Assembly (NCBI GenBank): GCA_004551945.1 | Contig: SFPN01000006.1 | Span: 12,295 to 76,294 of the forward strand | Direction: 5' to 3' | Length of the DNA stretch: 64,000 nt | Source of the DNA: Clostridiales bacterium | GTDB lineage: Bacteria; Bacillota; Clostridia; Oscillospirales; Oscillospiraceae | Shown here: positions 16,549 to 24,201 of the stretch, one piece after another | How the letters are laid out: the number at the start of each line of letters is the position of its first letter | How positions within the stretch are numbered: the first letter of the stretch is position 1 | Notes under the pieces: generated by a model | Database searches by the model: none | What the model was told of the DNA's origin: nothing | The model's input: only the letters and a program-made list of their open reading frames with translations | Position numbers and translations under genes: made by a program

Positions 16549-17421
16549 TTACACCAGCTTTTCAAATCCTCGGGGCAGGTCTGCCCGGAAGGTGGTCTCC
16601 TGGCCAGTGAGGGGGTGAAGGAAGGTCAGCTCATGGGCATGAAGGCACAGGCGACCCAGCGGGTCGGTGGCCGCACCGTAAGTCCGGTCCCCAGCCACGG
16701 GACAGCCCAGCTCGCTGAGGTGGACCCGGATCTGGTTCTTGCGGCCGGTGGACAGGTCCACCTCCAGCAGGGAATACCGCTTGCCCTGCTTCACCGTCCG
16801 GTAGTGGGTGATGGCCTCCTTGCCGCCGCTGGGCACGGAGTAGACCCGGTGGGCGGCGTTCTCCCGAAGCAGAGTGCGGATGGTGTCCGCCGGCTTGGGG
16901 GGCGCGCCCTCCACCAGGGCCAGATAGCCCCGGCGGTGGATAATCTTTTCCCAGTTGTCCTGGAAGGCCCGCTTGGTGGCTTCATCCTTGGCAAAGAGCA
17001 GCACGCCGGAGGTATCCCGGTCCAGCCGGTGGACAATGAATACTCGGGCTTTCGGGTCTCCCGCCCGGACATAGTCGGTCACCTGCCGGTAGGCGGTGCG
17101 CACCTTCTCCTTGTCGCTGGCCATGGACAAAAGCCCTGCGGGCTTGTCCACCACCAAGATGTGCTCGTCCTCCCAAAGAACAGGAAAGGGCAGTTTCCCC
17201 TTCTTCCCAGTCCCCGGTTGGATGGTCACTGTTTGGCCGGGGGCAAGGGGATGGTCGTGGCGGGTGACGGTCTTTCCGTCCACCTGCACCTGGCCCCGGG
17301 TAAGCAGGCCCTTCACGGTGTTGCGGCTCTTGTCCCCCACCGCAGTCAGGAGGAAGGGGAGCAGGGTGCCCGGCTCCTCCACCCGGTACTGGCGGGAGGC
17401 TTTTGGTTTTTGATGGATCAT
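16549..17421 (-). CDS. RluA family RNA pseudouridine synthase
   Basis: About 290 residues. The catalytic motif HRLDRDTSG with its aspartate is intact, followed by KNQIRVHL and the C-terminal LCLHAHEL block. An S4-like RNA-binding N-terminus (SRNTVKGLLTRGQVQVDG) precedes it. The start is uncertain: ATG 17421 has AAAAGG twelve bases away, and ATG 17433 is an alternative. It lies in element 2, 70 bases upstream of recombinase 2, possibly in one transcript. The RNA target is unknown. Confidence 0.9.
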   Translation of the reverse strand: MIHQKPKASRQYRVEEPGTLLPFLLTAVGDKSRNTVKGLLTRGQVQVDGKTVTRHDHPLAPGQTVTIQPGTGKKGKLPFPVLWEDEHILVVDKPAGLLSMASDKEKVRTAYRQVTDYVRAGDPKARVFIVHRLDRDTSGVLLFAKDEATKRAFQDNWEKIIHRRGYLALVEGAPPKPADTIRTLLRENAAHRVYSVPSGGKEAITHYRTVKQGKRYSLLEVDLSTGRKNQIRVHLSELGCPVAGDRTYGAATDPLGRLCLHAHELTFLHPLTGQETTFRADLPRGFEKLV

Positions 17422-17550
17422 ATGGGTTCGCATCCTTTTCCGCAGATTTCTGCCCTCATTATACAGGATGAAGCGGGCGGGAACAAGAGAGGCGGAAGGT
17501 TCTTCCGGGAGGAAGATCACACATAGGGTGTGGAGAAGGGAGGGAACCGC

Positions 17551-17733
17551 TTGGAGATTTCACTCATGCTCCGGATGCCGGAGACGGCAGCAGGGAAACA
17601 AGCGCTGGCAGAGCTTTCCGCCCAGGTTCACGCTCAGGGGGTTCTTCAGCAAATCGACCGTCTGCCCTGCTCCCTGGCGCAGAAACAGGCGCTGGTGGAC
17701 GCGATTCTGCACGAAACAAAGGCCGGGGAGTGA
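17551..17733 (+). CDS. Small protein of unknown function
   Basis: About 60 residues if it starts at TTG 17551, which follows GAAGGGAGGG; a GTG at 17530 is in frame but has no better site. The sequence (LRMPETAAGKQALAELSAQ...DAILHETKAGE) is predicted helical and soluble. It is the only plus-strand gene in element 2 and ends in a terminator. No family recognised. Confidence 0.5.
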   Translation: MEISLMLRMPETAAGKQALAELSAQVHAQGVLQQIDRLPCSLAQKQALVDAILHETKAGE

Positions 17734-17745
17734 TCCCCGGCCTTT
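17718..17745. terminator. Bidirectional terminator in element 2
   Basis: AAAGGCCGGGGA (17718-17729) pairs with TCCCCGGCCTTT, lying between the convergent small gene and the MFS gene. It overlaps the end of the small gene. Confidence 0.7.
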
Positions 17746-17750
17746 GGCCG

Positions 17751-19025
17751 TTACTTCTGCCCTTCCAGGCCCAGCTTGCGGTAAACCCCGGGGCGCAGAC
17801 GGTAGCACAGGTACAATCCCACCAGGCTCACCGCGATGAGCACAATGTTGCCCACCCAGGCCGCCGCATAAGAACCGGTGCTGTCATAGATCAGAGAGCC
17901 GAACAAGGGGGCGGCACTGGCCCCCAGGGCGCTGGCCAGGCTGGCGTAACCGAAGATGGTGCCGAAGTCCCGGTTCCCGATCATGTCGCTGGCCAGCAGG
18001 GGCATAATAACCGTGGCGTTGGCGTTACCCAGCCCAAAGACGAAGGTGGCCACCGGGGCCAGAAGGGCCGTCTTTTCCACCCCCAGGAAGCAGGCCATAC
18101 CCACCAGCAGGCAGAGGATGGCAGCGGTGGAGGCGGGTTTTACCCCCCACTTATCACTGACCGCTCCCAGGATCAGTTTGCCGATGATAACCCCCAGGGC
18201 GGACAGGGACATCATCTGGGCAGCGGTCACCGGGTCCAGCCCCACGTCGGTCATGTAGGGGATGGCATTGGTGTTGATGATGGTGGCGGTGGCGGAGAAG
18301 AGGAAAAAGGTCACCGCCATGCTCCAAAAGATGCTGGACCGCAGGGCCTGTCCCACGGTGAGTCCGGTGACTTCCCCACTGGGGGCCGCGGCAGCGTTGG
18401 GGTCCTCCCCGATCCGGGTCAGTCCCTTGTCCTCCGGGGCGCGGACCACGGTGAGGAGCACCAGGGGCAGGATCACCGCCACCGCCAGCAGAGCCGCCAG
18501 CCGGTAGGACATCCGCCAGCCGAACCGGGTGTTGATGGAGGTGAAGAGGGGGTTCAGGACCATGGCCCCCAGGCCGCTGCCCATCATGGCGATGCCCATG
18601 GCCTTCCCCTTCATTTTGGGGCCGAACCAGTTGTTGATAAGGATAGAGATGGGGACGCTGGTGAGAAACATCCCGAAAAAGCCGATGATGGCGGAGATCA
18701 CATAGAAGTGGACCACGCTCCCGGCCAGGGAGTAGCCCAGAAAGCAAGCGGCGATAATCACCGTGCTCACCGCCATCAGCAGCCGGGGGGAGTGGTGCTG
18801 ATAGAGTCTGCCCACAAACAGGGCCGCCGCCATGGAGGTGAGGGTGCTGATAGTGATGTGGGTGGTGAAGGCCGTGCGGGTGATGCCGAATTCCTCGGTG
18901 ATAAAAACGGTGAACAGGCCGGGAAGGTTCGTGAGGGGGACAAAGATCAGGGCCATCAGGGCCAGACAGGTGATCACGATCCACCAGCCGTGATAGATCC
19001 CTTTGCCGGAACTCTTTGGGGACAT
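17751..19025 (-). CDS. MFS transporter (oxalate/formate-antiporter-like)
   Basis: 424 residues with about twelve membrane helices. It starts KGIYHGWWIVITCLALM, typical of the OFA/monocarboxylate branch of MFS, and has NNWFGPKMKGKAMG, the branch's version of the loop 4-5 region. ATG 19025 follows GGAGGAG. The frame stays open upstream to 19163, into sigK, which matters after circularisation. Anion or monocarboxylate transport is the family expectation; substrate unknown. Being on element 2, it would be lost from a mother cell that excises. Confidence 0.9.
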   Translation of the reverse strand: MSPKSSGKGIYHGWWIVITCLALMALIFVPLTNLPGLFTVFITEEFGITRTAFTTHITISTLTSMAAALFVGRLYQHHSPRLLMAVSTVIIAACFLGYSLAGSVVHFYVISAIIGFFGMFLTSVPISILINNWFGPKMKGKAMGIAMMGSGLGAMVLNPLFTSINTRFGWRMSYRLAALLAVAVILPLVLLTVVRAPEDKGLTRIGEDPNAAAAPSGEVTGLTVGQALRSSIFWSMAVTFFLFSATATIINTNAIPYMTDVGLDPVTAAQMMSLSALGVIIGKLILGAVSDKWGVKPASTAAILCLLVGMACFLGVEKTALLAPVATFVFGLGNANATVIMPLLASDMIGNRDFGTIFGYASLASALGASAAPLFGSLIYDSTGSYAAAWVGNIVLIAVSLVGLYLCYRLRPGVYRKLGLEGQK

Positions 19026-19137
19026 AAGATCGCTCCTCCAATCTCGTTTCATGGCGCGCGGCAGGCGCTTTACCCAAAGAGTTTGCGGCTGAGACAAGGG
19101 TTTTATGCAGGCCCGGCGGCAAAAAATCAGAGCCGCT

Positions 19138-19155
19138 GGGGCAGGATAGCATTTT
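19138..19155 (-). other. Attachment half-site of element 2, sigK 5' side
   Basis: Core AAATG (19154-19150, minus) followed inward by CTATCCTGCCCC (19149-19138). The plus-strand reading GGGGCAGGATAG matches the other arm in 11 of 12 bases. Confidence 0.8.
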
Positions 19156-19480
19156 CTACACATCGGCTGGCATAGGTTGCCAGGCGCACCTTTTTGTCCG
19201 GCTTGAAGGTGGAGATTCCCTTGATGAGCCCGATGGTCCCGATGGAAATCAGGTCATCCTGGTCGCTGGCCTGGACATAATATTTCTTCAGGATATGGGA
19301 CACCAGGCGGAGATTGTGTTCGATGAGCTTGTTCCGGGCCTCCAAATCCCCCTGGGCGTACCGGGCCAAATATTCCCGCTCCTCCTCCGCCTTCAGGGGC
19401 CGGGGGAAGGAGCTGGTGCTCCCCAGGCGCAGGGGGAAGCAGAGCATGTTGAGCAGCAGCAGAATCCACGCTGAAATCAT
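19151..19480 (-). CDS. sigK: sigK segment 1: N-terminal half of pro-sigma-K
   Basis: 110 codons ending in RCVEN. After a hydrophobic leader (MISAWILLLLNMLCFPLRLG) like the membrane-bound pro-sequence of Bacillus pro-sigma-K come SFPRPLKAEEE, sigma region 2.1-2.3 (ARNKLIEHNLRLVSHI, DLISIGTIGLIKGI, ATYASRCVEN). ATG 19480 follows AGGAGG at eight bases. In the unrearranged state the frame reads seven element codons (AILPQRL) and stops at 19127. The restored protein would be 230 residues, close to known SigK. It is the late mother-cell sigma factor for spore coat and cortex genes. Confidence 0.93.
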
Positions 19481-19585
19481 TGACAGCACCTCCTATACTC
19501 CCTACTCTATTCCCCTGCGGCCTGTCTCTATTTCTCTTATTTTTTGAAAAATGTGCGCAAATCACAGTAAATGAGTCCCATTTCC

Positions 19586-19600
19586 GGGTATCCTATACCC
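19586..19600. promoter_or_regulatory. Palindrome between sigK and trxA
   Basis: GGGTAT-CCT-ATACCC, a perfect six-base inverted repeat 33 bases upstream of the trxA ATG and about 105 bases upstream of sigK. It could be an operator for either divergent gene. Confidence 0.4.
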
Positions 19601-19633
19601 AGAAAAACAAATCACCCGAAAGGAGATTCGACC

Positions 19634-19942
19634 ATGTCTGTCATGAACATAAATCAGAACAATTTTGACGATACCATCACCCAGTCCTCCTCCCCCGTGC
19701 TGGTGGACTTCTGGGCCGCCTGGTGCGGACCCTGCTCCATGCTCTCCCCCATTGTGGAGCAGCTGGCAGAGGAGCACCCGGAGATCGCCTTCGGCAAGGT
19801 AAACGTGGACGAGGCCCCGGAGATCGCCCAGCGGTACCAGATCTCCGCCATCCCCACCCTCCTGCTCTTCCGGGACGGCAAGCCCGTGGACATGTCCGTG
19901 GGGGTCAAATCCAAGGCAGAGCTGGAAAAGTTCCTGAAATAA
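19634..19942 (+). CDS. trxA: Thioredoxin
   Basis: 102 residues. Redox-active WCGPC is intact near residues 30-34, with the cis-proline segment ISAIPTLLLF. Length is that of a classical thioredoxin acting as a cytoplasmic disulfide reductase. ATG 19634 follows GAAAGGAG; the upstream in-frame ATG at 19571 has no site. It is transcribed alone, divergent from sigK. Confidence 0.96.
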   Translation: MSVMNINQNNFDDTITQSSSPVLVDFWAAWCGPCSMLSPIVEQLAEEHPEIAFGKVNVDEAPEIAQRYQISAIPTLLLFRDGKPVDMSVGVKSKAELEKFLK

Positions 19943-19964
19943 TTCAGAATCCTCCTCATAATCA

Positions 19965-20001
19965 GCACGCAGGCGCTGCCCACCGGGCAGCGCCTGCGTG
20001 C
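19965..20001. terminator. Hairpin between trxA and the antiporter gene
   Basis: GCACGCAGGCGCTGCCC (19965-19981) and its perfect complement (19985-20001) form a 17-bp stem. T tracts are weak, but its place between two convergent genes fits a bidirectional terminator. Confidence 0.65.
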
Positions 20002-20018
20002 TTGTGTTCGTTCATTTT

Positions 20019-21341
20019 TTACAGCAGCATCCCCGCGGCCAGATACAGCAGGGCGCTGAGAATCACCGGCAGCAGGATCATAGGGACCGCAGCCTGGGCA
20101 TAGCGGACATTATCAATCTGCGCTGCCGAGCAGGCCAGGGTGGCCTCGGAGCCGAAGACGCACAGGTGGGAGGCCGCGGCGGTGGCAGAGATGATGGCTG
20201 CGGCGGTGAGCAGCTGGTTGGCTCCCAGGGCCTGGGCGATGGGGATAATCACCGGGAAGGCGATGGCGCAGATACCCCAGAAGTTTCCTGCCGCCACCCC
20301 TAAGATTGTGACGATGAGGAAAGCCGCCGCCGGCAGAATCTGGGGAGACATGGCCCCTTTGGCAGCGCCGATGACGTAATCCGGCATCCCCAGAAGGCTG
20401 TTAATATCCCGCAGGATAAAGGCGCTGGTGACGATGAACAGCACGCCGATCATATCCTTAAAGCCGCTGAGAATCCGGTCCAGGTACTCCCCGGGCTTCA
20501 TGAGCTTCTGGGGCAGGTACAGAATGGCGCAGAACACCAGGCAGGTGAGGGTTCCGTAGAGAATCTCCCCGGTGGCGATGGTGATGGCGGTGATGAGGAC
20601 CACCGGCAGGAGGAAGTTCAGGGCGTTTCCCTTTCGCTCTTCCTCCTGGGCCTCCTCCGCCAGGACTGCTGCCTGGGCCTGCCGGAAGGCGGTCTTCATG
20701 GGTCCGTACTTGGGCAGGCCTCCCAGGGCGAAGAGCAGGCCGCAGAGAAGGGCCATGAGGGGGTAGAACAGAAAGGGAATCACATGGAGGAAGGTGCTCA
20801 TCCCCGCCTCCGCCGGGCAGATGCCCACGGCCACCAGCTGGCTGATCATGAACACCCCCCAGGTGGAGGTGGGCACGATGACGCAGATGGAGGAGGCCGT
20901 GGTGTTGGTGAGATAGGCCAGCATTTCCCGGGGGATGCCGTGGCGGTCCGTGGCCCGGCGCATGGCGGCCCCCACAGAGAGGATGGACAGCCAGTCGTCC
21001 ACGAAGATCAGAATGCCCAGAATCCAGGCCGCCAGCAGGGTGCTCTTTGGCCCCTTGCAAACCCGGGCGGCAAGGGCGGTGAAGCCGTAAATGCCCCCGG
21101 AGGCCTCGAAAAGGGCCACGAGACTGCCGAAAAAACCGCACACCAGCACCAGCCAGATCCACAGGTCGCTGCCCATGACCCCGTAGACCACGTCCAGCCA
21201 GGGGGAGAAGAACCCGGCGCCGTGGAGCATCACCGCGCCCAGCAGGGTTCCCGCCAGCAGAGACAAGGCGGTGCGCCGGGTGAAGAACACCAGCACAATG
21301 ACCACCGCCACTGGCAGAAGGCTCAAGATCCCGTAGTCCAT
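20019..21341 (-). CDS. NhaC family Na+/H+ antiporter
   Basis: 440 residues with about eleven to twelve membrane helices. Features of the NhaC/ion-transporter superfamily visible are the paired half-helix motifs FVDDWLSILSVG, NTTASSICVIVPTSTWG and the C-terminal GNFWGICAIAFPVIIP. Substrate may be Na+/H+ or an amino-acid-linked exchange as in MleN-like relatives. It is monocistronic from its own promoter at 21371-21399. Confidence 0.85.
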   Translation of the reverse strand: MDYGILSLLPVAVVIVLVFFTRRTALSLLAGTLLGAVMLHGAGFFSPWLDVVYGVMGSDLWIWLVLVCGFFGSLVALFEASGGIYGFTALAARVCKGPKSTLLAAWILGILIFVDDWLSILSVGAAMRRATDRHGIPREMLAYLTNTTASSICVIVPTSTWGVFMISQLVAVGICPAEAGMSTFLHVIPFLFYPLMALLCGLLFALGGLPKYGPMKTAFRQAQAAVLAEEAQEEERKGNALNFLLPVVLITAITIATGEILYGTLTCLVFCAILYLPQKLMKPGEYLDRILSGFKDMIGVLFIVTSAFILRDINSLLGMPDYVIGAAKGAMSPQILPAAAFLIVTILGVAAGNFWGICAIAFPVIIPIAQALGANQLLTAAAIISATAAASHLCVFGSEATLACSAAQIDNVRYAQAAVPMILLPVILSALLYLAAGMLL

Positions 21342-21370
21342 CCCATTTCCCCCTTTCCTTTCTAATTGGT

Positions 21371-21399
21371 ACGGTATCGTAATTCTGGCCGGTTGTCAA
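21371..21399 (-). promoter_or_regulatory. Promoter of the antiporter gene
   Basis: On the minus strand TTGACA (21399-21394), 17-base spacer, TACCGT (21376-21371). Confidence 0.65.
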
Positions 21400-21402
21400 G
21401 GA

Positions 21403-21430
21403 AAAAGGACCTGCCGGGGCAGGTCCTTTT
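21403..21430 (-). terminator. Terminator of the pyr operon
   Basis: AAAAGGACCTGC (21403-21414) pairs with GCAGGTCCTTTT (21419-21430), just past the pyrI stop and followed by T residues on the minus strand. Confidence 0.85.
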
Positions 21431-21442
21431 CGTTTGGTCTGT

Positions 21443-21865
21443 TTACTTTTTCCCGCCCTTGGTGTCGCAGTAGAGGCAGCGGTAGACGCCGTGCTCCCGG
21501 TCGGTGAGGCGGAAGATGTGGGGCAGCTCCTGCTCGATGGAGGTGATGCACCGGGGATTCTTGCACCGGATGACCCCCACGATGGTCTCCGGCAGGTGGG
21601 GGTGGATCTTCTCCATCCGCTCGCCTCCCCGGATGATGTTCACGGTGATGTGGGGATCGATATACCCCAGCATGTCATAGTTTAAGTCAATGACCTCATT
21701 GATCTTCAGAATGTCCTTCTTGCCGTACTTGCCGCTGGAGGCGTTCTTGATGACGGCCACCTCGCACTCCAGCTTGTCCAGACCCAGTTCCTTGTACAGG
21801 TCCATGCCCCGGCCGGCGGGGATATGGTCGATGACGATGCCGTCCACAATGGTTCCAATAATCAT
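21443..21865 (-). CDS. pyrI: Aspartate carbamoyltransferase regulatory chain
   Basis: 140 residues. The C-terminal zinc site is visible as CKNPRC and CLYC. The N-terminal allosteric domain contains IDHIPAGRG. It pairs with PyrB to give the nucleotide-regulated ATCase. It follows pyrB by one base and is the last gene of the pyr operon. Presence of PyrI implies feedback control at the enzyme level. Confidence 0.95.
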   Translation of the reverse strand: MIIGTIVDGIVIDHIPAGRGMDLYKELGLDKLECEVAVIKNASSGKYGKKDILKINEVIDLNYDMLGYIDPHITVNIIRGGERMEKIHPHLPETIVGVIRCKNPRCITSIEQELPHIFRLTDREHGVYRCLYCDTKGGKK

Positions 21866-21866
21866 C

Positions 21867-22784
21867 TCACTCCACCTCCAGCAGTTTCAGGATGAGGGCC
21901 ATGCGGATATACTTGCCGCAGAGAACCTGGCGGAAGTAGCAGGCCCGGGGGTCGTCGTCAATGGCGATGGAAATCTCGTTCACACGGGGCAGGGGGTGCA
22001 GGATGGACAGGTCCCACTTGGCGGTGCGGAGCTTGTCCGGGGTGAGGATATAGCTGTCCTTCAGGCGGACGTAGTCGTCCTCGTTGAAGAACCGCTCCCG
22101 CTGGACCCGGGTCATGTAGAGAATGTCCAGCTGGGGCATGGCCTCCTCCAGAGAGGTGGTCTCCATAAACTCGATGCCGTTTTTCTCTAGCAGGTCGGTG
22201 CGCACGCTCTCGGGCACCCGCAGCTCCTCCGGGGAGATAAGCACGAAGCGGACGTTCTCATACCGGGACATGGCCCCGATGAGGGAGTGGACGGTACGGC
22301 CGAACTTCAGGTCGCCGCAGCAGCCGATCACCAGGTTGTCCAGCCGCCCCTTCTCCCGCTTGATGGTCAGCAGGTCGGTGAGGGTCTGGGTGGGGTGGTG
22401 GTGGCCGCCGTCGCCGGCGTTGATCACCGGAACGGTGGCCTTCATGGAGGCCACCAAAGGCGCGCCCTCCTTGGGGTGGCGCATGGCGATGATGTCTGCA
22501 AAACAGCTCACTGTCCGGGCGGTGTCGGCCACGCTCTCCCCCTTGGCGGCGGAAGAGCTCTGGGCCTCGGAGAAGCCCAGGACCTGGCCGCCCAGCTCGT
22601 ACATGGCGGACTCGAAGCTCAGACGGGTGCGGGTGGAGGGCTCATAGAAGAGGGTGGCCAGCTTTTTGTAGCGGCACTTCTCCCGGTATTCCTCGGGATG
22701 CTCGATGATATCCTCGGCCTTGGCGATGAGCTCGTCAATTTCCGCCACGGACAGGTCGGTGATGTCGATCAAATCTCGTTTCAT
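21867..22784 (-). CDS. pyrB: Aspartate carbamoyltransferase catalytic chain
   Basis: 305 residues. It condenses carbamoyl phosphate with aspartate, the committed pyrimidine step. The carbamoyl phosphate motif STRTRLSFE and the HPTQTLTDLLT and HPLPRVNEI blocks are intact. It is next to its regulatory chain pyrI. Confidence 0.97.
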   Translation of the reverse strand: MKRDLIDITDLSVAEIDELIAKAEDIIEHPEEYREKCRYKKLATLFYEPSTRTRLSFESAMYELGGQVLGFSEAQSSSAAKGESVADTARTVSCFADIIAMRHPKEGAPLVASMKATVPVINAGDGGHHHPTQTLTDLLTIKREKGRLDNLVIGCCGDLKFGRTVHSLIGAMSRYENVRFVLISPEELRVPESVRTDLLEKNGIEFMETTSLEEAMPQLDILYMTRVQRERFFNEDDYVRLKDSYILTPDKLRTAKWDLSILHPLPRVNEISIAIDDDPRACYFRQVLCGKYIRMALILKLLEVE

Positions 22785-22836
22785 TGGATGGGACCATTCC
22801 TTTCACTTCACTAAATTTCCGGGGGCGAAATGGCCC

Positions 22837-23469
22837 TTACTTCTGGATCCAGCTCTCGTCGGAGGGGTTGTTGCGGAAGGCGATCAGCCGGGCCTGGTCC
22901 TCAGGGCGGATGTAGCCCTCGGCAGCGGCAACGGAGGCCACGGTGTCCAGGTCGGTGAGGCTCACGTTCTTCACGTTGGCCTCAGCCAGGCGGTCCACGC
23001 TCTTCTTCATGCCGTAGGTGAAGATGCTGGCGATGCCCAGAACCTCTGCCCCGGCCTGGCGCAGCACGTCCACCACCTCCAGCACGCTGCCGCCAGTGGA
23101 GATCAGGTCCTCAATGACCACCACCTTCTGGCCGGGGACCAGCTTGCCCTCGATCTGGTTCTTCCGGCCGTGGTCCTTGGCCCCGGAGCGGACGTAGCCC
23201 ATGGGCAGCTCCAGCAGGTGGGCGGTGATGGCGGCGTGGGCGATGCCGGCGGTGCTGGTGCCCATGAGGGCCTCCGCCTGGGGGTAGTGCTCCTTCACCA
23301 GGGCGGCCAGGCCCTGCTCCACGTCCAGGCGGACCTGGTGGTCGGACAGGGTCAGACGGTTGTCGCAGTAGATGGGGCTCTTGATGCCGCTGGCCCAGGT
23401 AAAGGGCTCGTCAGGCCGGAGAAAAACAGCCTGGATCTTCAGCAAATCCTTTGCAATGGTAGTTTTCAT
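22837..23469 (-). CDS. pyrE: Orotate phosphoribosyltransferase
   Basis: 210 residues. It makes OMP from orotate and PRPP. The PRPP-binding motif VVVIEDLISTGGS and the flexible loop SGAKDHGRKNQIEG are present. It lies between pyrF and pyrB in the operon. Confidence 0.96.
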   Translation of the reverse strand: MKTTIAKDLLKIQAVFLRPDEPFTWASGIKSPIYCDNRLTLSDHQVRLDVEQGLAALVKEHYPQAEALMGTSTAGIAHAAITAHLLELPMGYVRSGAKDHGRKNQIEGKLVPGQKVVVIEDLISTGGSVLEVVDVLRQAGAEVLGIASIFTYGMKKSVDRLAEANVKNVSLTDLDTVASVAAAEGYIRPEDQARLIAFRNNPSDESWIQK

Positions 23470-23502
23470 AAACGCACGTCTCCTCTTTCACAAATTCACA
23501 AA

Positions 23503-24201
23503 TCAGCCAACAAATTCCTTCACGCATCTCTCATAGGCGGCCACCGGGTCGGCGGCGGCGGTGATGGGACGGCCCACCACGATGTAGTCCGAGCCGATCT
23601 CCCTGGCCTGGGCCGGGGTGGTCACCCGGACCTGGTCCCCCTTGTCCCCGTCGGCAAAGCGGATGCCGGGGGTAACGGTGAGAAAGCCCTTGCCGCAGGT
23701 CTCGTGGACCTTGCCCGCCTCCATGGGAGAGCACACCACCCCGTCCAGACCGGCCTTGGCGGCGTTGGCGGCGTAGTGCATGACGGTCTCGTCGATAGGG
23801 GCGTTAATCAGCAGCTCCTCCTGCATCCGCTCCTGGCTGGTGGAGGTCAGCTGGGTGACGGCGATCACCAGGGGCCGGGTGCCGTCGGGGCGGGTAACCC
23901 CCTCCAGGGCTCCCTCCATCATGGCACGGGTCCCGGCGGCGTGGAGGTTTACCATGTCCACGTCCAGGCGGGAGAGCACGGCCATGGCCTTCTTCACGGT
24001 GTTGGGGATGTCGTGGAGCTTTAAGTCCAGGAAGATCTGGTGGCCCCGGGCCTTAATCTCCTGCACGATGGCGGGACCTTCCGCGTAGAAGAGCTCCATG
24101 CCGATCTTCACATAGGGCTTTTTGCCGGAGAACTTGTCCAGAAAGGCCAAGGTCTCCTCCTTGCTGCTGAAGTCACAGGCAATGATAACGTCTTTTCCCA
24201 T
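23503..24201 (-). CDS. pyrF: Orotidine 5'-phosphate decarboxylase
   Basis: 232 residues. Catalytic DLKLHDIPNT is intact, with IACDFSSKEE at the N-terminus and VVGRPITAAADP near the end, typical of the short bacterial form. ATG 24201 overlaps the last base of the pyrD stop. The frame continues upstream through pyrD, but that part is not real coding. Confidence 0.97.
   Translation of the reverse strand: MGKDVIIACDFSSKEETLAFLDKFSGKKPYVKIGMELFYAEGPAIVQEIKARGHQIFLDLKLHDIPNTVKKAMAVLSRLDVDMVNLHAAGTRAMMEGALEGVTRPDGTRPLVIAVTQLTSTSQERMQEELLINAPIDETVMHYAANAAKAGLDGVVCSPMEAGKVHETCGKGFLTVTPGIRFADGDKGDQVRVTTPAQAREIGSDYIVVGRPITAAADPVAAYERCVKEFVG

Larger units (their letters stand above)
14813..19150 (-). 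mobile_element. sigK intervening element 2 (skin-like, 4,338 bp)
   Basis: Segment between the first and middle parts of sigK. Both ends carry AAATG on the sigK strand. Removing 14813-19150 joins ...RCVEN to EILMYFR exactly as in intact sigma-K proteins. The circle junction would read GGGGGAGGATAG-CAAATG-CTATCCTGCCCC, an almost perfect inverted repeat as expected for attP of a large serine recombinase. From memory, the Bacillus subtilis skin uses an AATGA repeat at the same codons. Contents: recombinase 2, RluA-type enzyme, small ORF and MFS transporter. Confidence 0.92.

Noticed and set aside
19127..19489. sigK pseudogene by decay
   Set aside because: Junction bases, shared cores, palindromic arms and intact frame after joining fit programmed interruption much better than decay.
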